Of a stretch of DNA of 64,000 nucleotides, positions 32,902 through 43,374 are shown piece after piece; position 1 is the stretch's first letter, and each line of letters opens with the position of its first letter. Made by a program: the position numbers and the translations under genes. The notes below the pieces were generated by a model that saw only the letters and a program-made list of their open reading frames with translations, was not told where the DNA came from and did no database searches. This DNA comes from Harmonia axyridis (taxonomy: Eukaryota; Arthropoda; Insecta; Coleoptera; Coccinellidae): NCBI RefSeq assembly GCF_914767665.1, contig NC_059502.1, positions 47,280,753 to 47,344,752 of the forward strand. The letters are read 5' to 3'.

Positions 32902-33490
32902 CAGAATTGAAAATTGAATATATATGTGAGTTGCTTAAAGAAACCGACGACAAAAATAAACTTTCAAAAGAACATAATTTCCTATTGAAAGAAAATAATA
33001 GGTTTTTGAAAATACAATTAAACATAATCCATTAAAAAAAATGTCAGACAAAAACTGAATCACAATATGCAAACGTGTTCAAGCGTGTAAATGAAAATCC
33101 ATAGATTGTAGTTCAAATACCTGACAGAAGTGATATGAGATTTAACCCTAAGAGCCATAACCTTGGCAATCCTGATGTAAACTCTGTCGATATAAACATA
33201 AATAATTCTGTAAAAACGGCGAACAGCTACAGTCAGTTGGAAGCAGTACACAAAAAGAAAATGGTAGAAGTAATAAATTTGGATGAATGTGCTAATAAAG
33301 TTGATAGCTCAAAAAGAAATGCTAGAAACATTACAAACATAACCACTTCAACCGGACAATACACATACTCAGTTGATAACAAAACACAATTCACGGCTGA
33401 TAATGAAGAAGAATGGAAAACAATGCATAGCAGAAAAAAGAGAAAATTCAGACTACCTAGATTTGGGACTTGCAAGATGACAAAAGGTAC
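32902..33490 (+). pseudogene. CR1-like ORF1, coiled-coil part (right of I-element)
   Basis: Continues from 27446 after the 14-bp duplication. YICELLKETDDKNKLSKEHN and FLLKENNRFLKIQLN form a coiled coil like that of the intact ORF1 (ELESKNRLLEENTVLLKY). Stops follow, then an open stretch 33135-33500 (RFNPKSHNLGNP..EEEWKTMHSRKKRKF), where EEWKTM..RKK parallels NEWRTVPPRKS of the intact copy. Beyond 33490 similarity fades. Confidence 0.6.
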
Positions 33491-33699
33491 CTATTACTGA
33501 GAACAGCTTCGTTGGGCAAGGAAAAAGAGCATGGTTTTTCATAAGCTCATGTCACCTATAATTGGGGCATATATAAAAAACAAACTGGAATTCGCTCAAG
33601 AGGTACTGGAAATTCAAGAATTACATTTCAAAAACTCCTTTTACTGCGACTAAGAATAGTTCACGGCTAAAGACAAATAAGGGAAATTAAAGAAAGGGA

Positions 33700-34103
33700 T
33701 ATACGAAACGGACAGAAAATCTTATTCATATCATAATTTTCTAATATTATTCATACAAAATAATTTCAGAAGGTATTTCATATCTCTTAATCAAACGTAG
33801 ATTGAAGGATGTGTGTCTTCAATTTGTTTATAAAATCAGCATTTTCATTTCCGTCCGAAGTACGTTAACCAGAGAAATACCAAGTTACTTTCATATTTCC
33901 GGTGAACTGTGGAATTTGTATCGTATCAATAAATCTATTGTCATCATATTTACGCTTGGTCTTGACGTCACTAGAATTATATTATAAATAGTTTTAGGAA
34001 TAAAGTGCATTTACACACGATCTGCCTTTCAGTCATAACCCTTGAGTCCTTAACAAATCCTTCATCTTGAAACTCAAGATAACGTTGTGACGCTACTCCA
34101 ACA
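33700..34103 (+). repeat. Solo LTR of BEL-2 family
   Basis: 404 bp, clearly the same sequence as the two BEL-2 LTRs at 54542-54952 and 60591-61001, with more differences (for example ACGAAACGGACAG and CTACTCCAACA). GGGA precedes and GGGAT follows, consistent with a 4-5 bp target duplication. No internal element sequence adjoins it, so it arose by LTR-LTR recombination. Confidence 0.9.
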
Positions 34104-34119
34104 GGGATACACAATTATT

Positions 34120-34735
34120 CCATTTATATTAACCCACTAAGTGAGTATGAAGAAGATGGTCCTTTCTCTTATCGTTTTTAAGGGTGCTGGTTACTTGGGT
34201 TACTGGGGTCTACTGCATGTAATTTCTGGCCGGGCTCAGGAACAGATGTGAGAATCTTCGCTCGTCTCGTTGTCGGAGGTATTTCGTTGGAAGTGTGGCA
34301 CCTATGGTGTCGATGGAACTTGTAACTTCTTTCTCTTTTGCAGATAGGCTATTAGACTCTCTTACTGCTCAATCTCAATATAATTTACCTCTGGTGAGCT
34401 ATTTTGATCTGCTCTAGCAGGTGGCACTGTAGCCATCATAAGGTTTGTGCAATCATTACACAATCTCAGTGACAGTTTGGCTTTGAGACACACTTCCAAG
34501 GAAGTGCCTTTTTTGGTATCTTGTGATTCCTCGGGGCTTTTTCATCATAGATTCAAACATTTCTCATCAGAGGGTTTGCATGATTTTTCATTTTACTGAA
34601 GGTCATCACCCTCAGGTTTTTCAGATAGTCCTCTAGGAATGGTATTTGCAGGTCTTCATGTATTCGTTGCTGACAAACCATGGTGCATTTACGGCTCGTC
34701 TCAGGATCGCATTCTGCACGATTGGGGAAAAATTT
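34120..34735 (-). pseudogene. Jockey-type non-LTR RT C-terminal tail
   Basis: The minus strand, with shifts, reads NAILRRAVNAPWFVSNEY and IHEDLQIPFLEDYLKNLRVM, then NHANPLMRNV. The NAPWFVSN..H.DLQIPF motif is characteristic of Jockey-clade ORF2 ends. The rest toward 34120 is poorly readable. No catalytic part is present. Confidence 0.7.
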
Positions 34736-34990
34736 TTTAGGCCTCAGGACTGTAGGGTGAATTATACACAGTTTTTTAAATCGCCGACGTTTCGAACCTT
34801 TTTTGGATCATCTTCAGGGCTGCAAGAAGATTTATTTCTAAGTCTTGAAGAACTGTACAAGTTTATGTATATTACAATTTCAAACTTTACCATGGACAAA
34901 CTTAATTCAATGAAATACAACAATGAACAAGTTACATGTACTCAGATTAGAAAGAGACTGACATTCAGGTGGAATTTAGTATTATATTAT
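34736..34990. repeat. Penelope LTR fragment with hammerhead-like motif (minus strand)
   Basis: The minus strand around 34825-34775 carries GCC-CTGAAGA..GATCC(A)6GGTTC-GAAAC-GTC-GGC: core boxes, an imperfect stem II, minimal stem III and a GCC/GGC stem I. The flank GGGTGAATTATACACAG is shared, in opposite orientation, with 45180-45225. It abuts a Jockey tail in both places. Confidence 0.65.
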
Positions 34991-35214
34991 TTTTTTTAAT
35001 TTAAATATATATCGTATTGCTATAATTATTATTTTCTATCTTTTTTTTCTTTATAAAGATATTTTCTATTATTGATTTAACAGTTGGAGGTACTAGTTTA
35101 ATTCTCAACAATCTGATCAGGTGTAATAAGATACAGTGGATGTTTATTTCCTCAGAGCACAAATAGTTCGACTTTGTTTACGTGTCTTGTTGATTAATTC
35201 GGGTGGTATGTCTC
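34991..35214. other. No recognisable gene
   Basis: AT-rich spacer between the Penelope LTR fragment and the Copia 5' LTR, with T runs; no coding motif seen. Confidence 0.4.
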
Positions 35215-35591
35215 TGTTAGAATATTACTTCATCCGAACAAATTACGAGAGAGACAACGAACCCTACACTTGAAGTTTTATTTCATGTCGTACGGTGGCG
35301 CTGCGAGTCTGCGCGTGGCGAGGCCATCGAGAGAGAAAACAAGAATAGATCTTGGATGATCGAGAGCAAACGTCAGGGACATAACCTGAGAGATTCAGTC
35401 CTTCTGAATAGTCTTCCATTCTGACGTCTGAACTGGGTTGAGCTCCCTTCTGGGTTGAGCTCCCTTCTGTTCTGCCTTCTGAACTGAACTTGCTTAGAGA
35501 TAGTGTGTGACTTAATTTGAGAATAAACGATTAAAATCATCATTTGTGTATTAGTGAATATTCTGTATTTAAAAACCCCAAATATCCAACA
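35215..35591 (+). repeat. Copia 5' LTR
   Basis: Begins TGTTAGAA and ends AATATCCAACA. It matches the 3' LTR through GTACGGTGGCGCTGCGA, GCAAACGTCAGGGACATAAC and AAACGATTAAAA. A GGGTTGAGCTCCCTTCT duplication is present in both LTRs. AATAAA-like polyadenylation bases lie near 35522. The 5' copy has about 14 extra bases after TTAGAA relative to the 3' copy. Confidence 0.9.
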
Positions 35592-35605
35592 GGTTATGGA
35601 ACCTG
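35592..35605 (+). promoter_or_regulatory. Copia primer-binding site
   Basis: GGTTATGGAACCTG follows the LTR directly. Insect Copia elements prime from an internal half of initiator tRNA-Met, with a site that begins GGTTATGG; only those first eight bases fit. Confidence 0.5.
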
Positions 35606-35832
35606 CACGCTTAACTGCGCAACAATGTAAACAATTATTCTGAAAATCTGTTGTGTACACACGAGAAAAATATTGAGGTGAGTTGAAATTTCAAATTAAT
35701 TAACGAGGCTAGAGGAGATATTTTATTCAGTTCAGTGAATGGAAATGATTTATTTCATATTCATTGCTGAAATAGAGAATTCCTGTTATACAGTATATAT
35801 TGAATTTGGAAATGATGTGTTTACTTATCTAT

Positions 35833-36090
35833 TAGAGTTAAATCATGTTCACAACCTAGGAAGTTGATTTCAAGTGTAGAGACCTTGCAAATCTGATTCT
35901 TTACGGTTATTGAACGTTGATGTTTAGAGAAATGAGATATTTTACCATACACATGTTTTAATAGAGTTAAATCATGTTCACAACCTAGGAAGTCAATTTC
36001 AAGTGTAAGAGACCTTGCAAATTCGATTCTTAACGGTTATTGAACGTTGATGTTAAGAGAAATGAGATATTTTACTATACACATGTCATA
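35833..36090. repeat. 129-bp tandem duplication in Copia leader
   Basis: Two copies starting TAGAGTTAAATCATGTTC at 35833 and 35962, differing by a few bases. Non-coding. Confidence 0.9.
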
Positions 36091-36904
36091 CAGATTTAGA
36101 TTATGCAGATGTAGAGATTCTGCATACTCATTGTATCAAATTGATTCAGATGTTCGTGAATTCAGAGATTTCACATTCACAATTTGAGAAAATTATATTA
36201 TGTGAATTTAGAGTTTTTCAGAGTCATAATTTGAGAGATGTACATACATCATTCGAGAGGTATCCATGAGAAAATTTCAGAGACTTTGCTAACACACTTT
36301 CTGTTTTAGATTGGATAATTTTAGAGAATTTACATACCGCACCTAGAGAATTGGAGCATGTAGATTTGAAGATTCTACATACATTGCTTGGAGCATGTAA
36401 AATTGGATGTTTCACATTCCATAAACATAATCCAGAGATTGAGATATTTTGAGAGTATATATATTGATGAAAAATTTGGGGAACTATTTATTTCACTAAA
36501 CTACAAAAACTGCAGTATGGTAAGATTAGTGATAATCAATATTTCAGGGCTTCTTTCATACAATGCTTGCTGTGCTGTGTGGTTTGCTTGTGAGCTAGGG
36601 ATATTATAGGATTCAAGTATTCATCCTGTACAATGTATAATGGTCATACCTAACTCAACAGGTTTTCATTGCAGTGCGTGATACCGCTTTTGTAGTAAGG
36701 TGTACATGTACGAGGTGGTGTTGCTTGAAAACTTGATAGTCCTGTTTCGAATTGTATCAGATTGCTGTGCGTCTGAGGCAATTTAGAAGCACGAAACAAA
36801 ATTTTATATCTCATATCTGGTAGTAGATGTACTAAGAGAGCATATAATGCACAAAAATCTTAAAATACATAATATAAATATTTTGTTTCATAAATCCTGA
36901 AATA

Positions 36905-37078
36905 GATGGCGGCCAAAGGAAATCAAAAAAATCCATTGGTGTATTATGATAGCGATTCCACCATTTCCGTAAGTGCTGAAGATGGTTTCATGCATTACGA
37001 GGAAAGAGAGAATTGTCAGAACCAATGTGAAATTTTTCATGCAACTAATAATTGCCATTTCCTTGATTTTAGCTGACT
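36905..37078 (+). CDS. Short ORF of unknown identity in Copia interior
   Basis: An ATG-started frame of about 58 codons (MAAKGNQKNPLVYYDSDSTI to a stop at 37076). Acidic in the middle, with no family I recognise. It sits upstream of the readable gag remnants and may be a remnant of the Gag start, or chance. Confidence 0.25.
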
Positions 37079-37249
37079 AGAGCAGTATCAACGAGTGATA
37101 CGTAAGAGACTAAATGAGAGATACTAGAGAAATTTTAAAGTCATTACACAAAACCCCCTTTTGAGATATTAGAGATTTAGAGATTTGAGAGAGGAGAAAT
37201 TGTCGACAATAGAGAGAGTAGAGAAGAGAATATTTGAGTTTTAGAGTAT

Positions 37250-37570
37250 GAGAAAACCCAGGTATATATATAAAATTAATCCATGTTACAGAGGTAACTA
37301 GAGTTGTGAGAATATTTTCGATTAAATTTTAGAGATTGAGAGTATGAGAAAACCCAGTTAAATAAAAATTAATTCATGTTACAGAGGTAATTAGAGTTAT
37401 GAGAATATTTTTGAGGTTAAATTTTAGAGATTTAAGAGTTTGAGAAAACCCAGCTTTATTTGATAAAAATTAATTAATTTTACAGAGGTGATTAGAGTTA
37501 AGAGAATAATTTTGGGGTTAAATTCTAGAGTATTAGAAAACCCAGGTATTTAAAAATTGATCCATGTTAC
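37250..37570. repeat. 96-bp tandem repeats, about 3.3 copies
   Basis: Units begin GAGAAAACCCAG at 37250, 37346 and 37442, with a shorter fourth at 37534 (spacings 96, 96, 92). Each contains ATGTTACAGAGGTAATTAGAG-like sequence. Units have diverged independently; no frame is conserved. Confidence 0.85.
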
Positions 37571-37579
37571 AGAACAGAA

Positions 37580-38090
37580 TTCAAATTTGAGATCTGGATC
37601 GACAGTCTATGATCAGAGCTTTTTGACAAATGACTTGTTGGACGTCATAGAGCAAAGAACGAGTAACCAAACTTTTTCAGAGACCAACAAATCCAAGAGA
37701 AGTAATTAAGTATGAGACATTATCATAAACAGAATTGAGGAGAATTATTAAAAGAAAATTTTCAATATCCGAGACCCTGTTGAAGTAAGTAGAGGTTTGA
37801 GGATCTCCAGGAAGTGCAAGTCAAATGCGACACACACACTTCAGGTAAGAGCTCGCTTGTACTCCATCAAAATAGAGAAATACGAATCGGTCGATGATTT
37901 CTGTGAAAGATTCGACTCGATAGTATGAGAGTATGAAGCTTTCGAGGTGTGATTGAGCTAACTGCTCAAAAAGATAAGATCTGCACTTTATCAGGCTGTA
38001 TTACCAGTCATATCCGAGTTACGAGATGCAGATCTGACCAGGAGACAGACCCCAAACCAATAAGGTAATTTAGACGAGATCAAGACCTTC

Positions 38091-38124
<34 letters not shown>

Positions 38125-38900
38125 AGATAGATTAGAGGTTGACAAGAGGTCTGAAATTAAAGAGGAGATTCCAAAAGTTCAACGGGTACATAAATTAAAA
38201 GGCTTCCGTTGTAACAAAGAGAGACACTGGTCAACTGATTGCAATTTGAGGCAACAGAGTAAGTAAGTGATTCTGCTTCGGTTGTGGGACAATCAAGTTA
38301 GAGGATTGCATTAACAATGGTGGCACGAACGAAACGTTCAATTTAGAGGATCGAGTAGAGGTAGGTTGAACAAGCCAAGTTTCAGCACTAAGAGACGGAG
38401 CCATGTAAAACAGAGGAGAATGAGAGAGAGTGAGAGATTCAACTAAGAGGGTCGCTCCAAGGCAAGAAGGGTTGGAAGTATAGTGCATAGAGAAACTAAA
38501 ACAGGTAAACTTGATCCAACCATTAACTTCTTTGCAGATTCTGTAGCAACAGATCATATTGTAAATGATTGTCTGATTTTGAGAAACTTTGAGAGATGTC
38601 AAAATATGAGTATAGAGAGCGAATAAAACGAGATAGCAGTCATTGTAATCAATGGTAAGGGTGAGTTAATCTTATATTTAGATTCTAGAGATGAGAATAC
38701 TGAGATATTGCAAAACGTATTTGCAGAGAAAGAGATTGTTGAGAATTTACTTCCCTTACGTAAACTCGCAGACTCTGGGTTCAATATTTACTTAGAACAT
38801 TTCCAAGTCCTATGAGTTTACAATGAGGTTAATAATGAAATTGTTCTAGAGGACAATTCCAAATCCTAAGAGTTTACAATAAGGTTAATAATGATATTGT
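37580..38900 (+). pseudogene. Copia gag and protease remnant
   Basis: With many shifts: a Gag-like stretch with LKGFRCNKERHWSTDC (CCHC zinc knuckle, first cysteine lost), then a protease segment INFFADSVATDHIVNDCLIL, NMSIESE and INGKGELILYLDSRD. In Copia proteases the catalytic triad is DSGA; here it is DSVA, so the glycine is lost. A (GA)n tract of about 28 bp lies at 38094-38122. Confidence 0.75.
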
Positions 38901-39149
38901 TTTAAAGAGTCAAGCAACGATAAGTGAAGAAGATGAGATGAGCTTGCAATCGCAGACACATTCCAATAACGAGTTATTAGGTTCGGAGGGAGAACCGGAA
39001 TCTGTGATTGGGAGGGAGAAAGAGTATAATCTCATCTTTTCACCTAAAGAGAAAGTTCTACAAGTTTCAACTGACAAAACAGATGAAACACCATCTGAGC
39101 AACAAGAAAATATTGGGATTGCAGTCATATCAGTAGAGAGGTAATTTAG

Positions 39150-40053
39150 ATCGATAACTTGGAATCACTTCAAAACTTAGAATGTGAAGTATGTATCATA
39201 TCGACAATGGAGAAATTACATTTTAAAGAGACGAAAATGAGAGCTGAGAAACTCCAGTTGACACACACTGACACGATAGGACTTTTTAAACCACCATCTC
39301 ATCTAGGTCAGTAGAGATTCATTAACGTCTACATATACGACTATTGGAGACTTGCTAAAGCCTATTCATTAAAACAGAAGATGAGTTGGTGGAAGCATTA
39401 GAGAAATTCTTAATATCAACAAGAAACTTGTTGGAGAAAAATGTGAAGGTATGTTATATCAGGCCAGATCAAGGTACAGAATTTACCGAAAGGAAATTCC
39501 CAGAAGTACTGAGTAGACACAATATAGAGAACGAGAGAGCGGAGAGGTTTAACTCGACAATTCAAAAGAAGGTTCGTACATACATGTTTGATTCCAGACT
39601 ACCCAAGAGTATGTGGGAGATTGGTGTTGATGCATCTATAGATGTGTACAACAGAACACACAAGTCTATCAGATATCAAACACCATTGACAAAGTTTGCA
39701 CCAAATGCAAAATGCCACTTTGATCAAATTGAGAGATTTGGATGTATTAGATGTATTTGTAAGTATTATTATGTATTGTAATGTTTGCATACATTAAGAT
39801 TCCAAAGCCCAGCTTGAAATTTGGAGAATGTGCCCTGAAAGCTGTCCTAGTGGGTTATACCGCTACAGGATACTTGACGTGGCATTCAAGCTCGAGAAAG
39901 TCCTTTGAATCTCAACATGTGAGATTTAACGAGAAACTTGTCTACAAAGATGTTTATAGAAATGAACAATTTGATGACACTAGAGAAAAATTAGAGACCC
40001 AGGAAAATATAATTGACGGGGATTGGATGAAAACCTCGAAAGAGCCAAAATAA
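39150..40053 (+). pseudogene. Copia integrase remnant
   Basis: CEVCIISTMEKLHFKETK (pre-integrase zinc region), LTHTDTIGLFKPPSH (first catalytic Asp), a stop near 39313, KVCYIRPDQGTEFTE (second Asp), NERAERFNSTIQKKVRTY (Glu), then YQTPLTKFAPNAKCHF and IKIPKPSLKFGECALKAVLV of the C-terminal domain. Two open stretches (39386-39781, 39781-40053) carry most of it. The loop between the second Asp and Glu is shortened by a deletion (the usual PHTPELNG is absent). Confidence 0.85.
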
Positions 40054-40289
40054 GGGAACTGCCAATAAAAAGGCCAGTACCCTGCTACACTTAGAGAATG
40101 TCGTAGAGGACGTAAGCTATGCAAGGTTTCTCAATTACTCAGAGAATAATATTTTAGAGAATGAGCTGAACGACCTCGGTCGATTGCCTTTGGATAACTA
40201 GTTATCAATAAAGATCAACTATTAATATTATTATTTTAGGTAAATATGAGAAAACCAATAGAGAAGAAGATATGAGGCTTTGTCTTATT

Positions 40290-41690
40290 TCTTCATTGAA
40301 TAGAGAACCAGAAATTTCGAGGAAGCTATAAAAGAAGAAATTGATTCCATGATACAAAATAAGGTTTGGATATTGGTAGATAAAGAGTATCTTCAAATAT
40401 CTGTAAAACGGGCTAATATTATAGACCCGAAATGGTATTCGAGAGAAAATTAGAGGCAAATGGTCTTATACGATACAAAGTAAGATTAATCATACGAGGC
40501 TTTAAGGTCGAAAATATCTGACCTTAAAGAGACATATGCACCAGTATCTAGACTTCCTGTAATTAGAGCTACACTTGCAATAATTAATGAGTATGATTTA
40601 CATGCTTGTCAATCAGAAGTGAAAACCTGCCTTTTTAAATGGCACTATAGAGGAAAACTATATGGAGATTCTGGATGGAGTAGACATTGACAATGAGATT
40701 AAACGATCTTTTGTCTGTTAACTCCGGAAAGCCCTATATGGAAGAAAAGTCCAAAGAGATGTAATAAGAGATTCACTGAAGAGATCTAGAAACTTGGTTC
40801 AGAGAATGATACACATAAACCTTGTTTATATACTTGGAGGAGAAATGATATAAATATAAAGAGAAACCGAGAATAGAGGTATATATAAATCAATCAATAA
40901 AATTATACCAATAAAATGTTAGAGAGATTAAATATGAATGACTGCAATGCTCAAAATACTCCTATGGTAACCAGACAGATTGAAAATAGGATTAAGAGAA
41001 ATCAATCAGAGAATTTACAAGATGACTGAGATAAACTAGAGATGAAAAGAGTTCCATATAGAGATGAAAAGAGTTCCTTAAAGAGATGAAAAGAGTTCCT
41101 TATAGAGAAGCGATTGGTAGCTGTTAACTATTTAACGAGAAAACAAATGAAGCCGATCGAAGCTGATTGGAAAGGTGTAAAGAGAATCTTCCGGTATTTA
41201 AGTCTTAAATTCACCGCTCAAACTGAATACTAAGAGGCATTTACCGATGCAACATACAGACTTTTCATCAACTGAAAGGTATGTTATTAGATTGTTTGAA
41301 GATGTAATAGCTTGGAGAAGCCATAATCAAACCTATGTCACATTGTCCACTTGTAGAGCCGAATACCTAGCCATGAATAATGCCTATCAAGAATCAATAA
41401 CTCTTGACAAGGTAATTAGATTTGTGATAGGAAAGCTGATGTTTCCTATAACAGTCTGGTGTGATAACAAATTCGCTGGAGACTGCACCAAGAGAGATGG
41501 TGACCACAAACTAAAGGTATTTGATGATCGTTTAGAGTACGACCTACTAGATAGAGAGAAATCTGGACCTAGACGACATATGGTTGAAACACATGGTGAT
41601 TTCAAACAATGTGCTGAGTATAAGAGAACCACAGTGAGGTGGACTCCCACGAAAGAGAATGTGTCAGAGTTAACCATTAGACGGTCATAA
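40290..41690 (+). pseudogene. Copia reverse transcriptase and RNase H remnant
   Basis: Readable pieces across frames: EAIKEEIDSMIQNKVW, ETYAPVSRLPVIRATLAI, CQSEVKTCLFKWH (normally DVKTAFLNG), EEIWKLGSEN-like, then an open stretch 41247-41690 with RNase H: YVIRLFEDVIAWRSHNQTYV, LSTCRAEYLAMNNAYQE and VWCDNKFAGDCTKRDG. A triple direct repeat of GATGAAAAGAGTTCC lies at 41041-41107. It is fully inactive. Confidence 0.8.
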
Positions 41691-41811
41691 GAGATTAACT
41701 CAAAAACTAATGATTTAATACTAACTCATTGAATTTTTGTTTTCAGAGTATTTCTAGAGACTAGAGTATAAACTAATTGAGTTCTGTTTATAGATTAGAC
41801 TCACTTTTACG

Positions 41812-42360
41812 TTGACGGAGTCTACTTATCCAAATATAAAAACCATTAAAATACATAAGAAAAAGAACTGTGACCATAATTGCGATTGTCGGAATTTTAT
41901 CGAAGAAGCCAGTAAGATAAAATACTTGGGCGTGTACATAGACCGATTGCTACGATGGGATGAGCATATTAAACATATAGTAAAATTACTTAGGTGTACA
42001 TTACCAAAATTCAAACTGTTAGTCAATATATTATCACAACGAACAATATTTACAATTTATTTTGCGTTAGCGCAGTCAATTTTGGAATATGGTATAGTTG
42101 GTTGGGAGGCAGCTTATAGAACTCATCTCGAAAGTTTGGAAACCACTCAGAAATTCATTCTGAGGATAATAATGAAAAAAGATCGTTTATACCCCTCTCA
42201 CTCTCTATTCAATGAAGCTAAAGTGTACACAATTGGACAATTATTCCACAAAAATGCTCTGTTGATGATATATAAACACCGTGTAGATTATGTAAGATAT
42301 GAGCATACTTATAGCACAAGAAGTCAATCCCAAAATCAAATAAAAATGCCGAAAATATAG
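41812..42360 (+). pseudogene. Non-LTR RT C-terminal region
   Basis: 182 open codons, no native start. IKYLGVYIDRLLRWDEHIKH is the conserved KYLGvxxDxxLxWxxH motif. Then LAQSILEYGIVGWEAAYRTH and TTQKFILRIIMKKDRLYPS. After the stop at 42358, similarity continues out of frame (GIRLYNALPQEIKR). The palm is missing. It is probably of the CR1/Crack/Daphne group, judged only by the C-terminus and the ATTG tail. Confidence 0.75.
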
Positions 42361-42634
42361 AAAACAATTTCTCAAAAACATGCCTCACACGTAGGTATAC
42401 GATTATACAACGCCTTACCTCAGGAGATAAAGCGTGTAAGTGACCTCAGACATTTTGTCAGAAAAATAAAAAACACAATTCTTAATTCTTGAGTTGTACT
42501 GTGCTGCATTCATCTCTGTCGATAGGGGGAGGAACAAAAATAGGGGGAATCAATAAAATGGGGAGAAAATAATAAAAAAAGGAAATAATAAATAGGAGAA
42601 TATGTGTGTATAATTATAAGCTAGTGAAATGAAA

Positions 42635-42697
<63 letters not shown>

Positions 42698-42855
42698 TAT
42701 GTTCATGTATATTTGTTGATTTTGAAACTGTTTAGATGTAATGATTGTTACTGTCAGGCACAAACCATTGGTTTAATTGACAGTATTTCTTGAAAATTAT
42801 TGTACTGAATTTGGTAAAATAAATAACATTGATTGATTGATTGATTGATTGATAG
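41815..42855 (+). mobile_element. 5'-truncated non-LTR fragment nested in Copia
   Basis: Lies between Copia RNase H and the 3' LTR. It encodes an RT C-terminus (below), has a (TA)n tract in its 3' UTR at about 42636-42700, and ends in (ATTG)n just before Copia sequence resumes at about 42856. Confidence 0.75.
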
Positions 42856-42884
42856 TGGAGAATGCTGGTTGTAGTTCGATGAAG

Positions 42885-43274
42885 GGTTAGAACAAATTAC
42901 GAGAGAGACAACCAATCTTACACTTGATGTTTTACTTCATGTCGTACGGTGGCGCTGCGAATCTGCGCGTGGCGAGGCCATCGAGGGCCATCGAGAGAGA
43001 AAACAAGAATAGATCTTCGATGATCGAGAGCAAACGTCAGGGACATAACCTGAGAGATTCAGTCCTTCTGTCAGTCCTTCTGAATAGTCTTCCGTTCTGA
43101 CCCCTGAACTGGGTTGAGCTCCCTTTTGGGTTGAGCTCCCTTCTGTTCTGCCTCCTGAACTGAACTTGCTTAAAGAAAGTGTGAGACTTAATAGAGAGTT
43201 TGAGAATAAACGATTAAAAGCATCATCTGTGCATTAGTGAATACTCTGTATTTAAAAACCCCAAATATCCAACA
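42885..43274 (+). repeat. Copia 3' LTR
   Basis: 390 bp matching the 5' LTR, ending AAATATCCAACA. It contains small duplications absent from the 5' copy (AGGCCATCGAGGGCCATCGAG and CAGTCCTTCTGTCAGTCCTTC), which account for most of the length difference. Confidence 0.9.
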
Positions 43275-43374
43275 GTCTCCGTGGCCAGTCAATACGGAGT
43301 TCTGGCGTCCTCGGTTATTGAATATCGAATTAGTGGCTTATTTGTTTGTTTTGTCATGATGATACTTTTTACTT

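Larger units (their letters stand above)
35215..43274 (+). mobile_element. Degenerate Ty1/Copia retrotransposon with both LTRs
   Basis: The LTRs at 35215-35591 and 42885-43274 bracket Copia-order remnants of gag, protease, integrase, RT and RNase H on the plus strand. A nested non-LTR fragment occupies about 41815-42855. The interior is crowded with AGAG words, tandem duplications and stops, and no domain is fully open. LTRs differ by small insertions and scattered substitutions, so the insertion is old. Confidence 0.85.

Noticed and set aside
37250..37570. Regularly spaced repeats resembling a CRISPR-like array
   Set aside because: Units are 96 bp, diverged along their whole length, with no short conserved repeat alternating with unique spacers, and they lie inside a Copia element of a eukaryotic genome.
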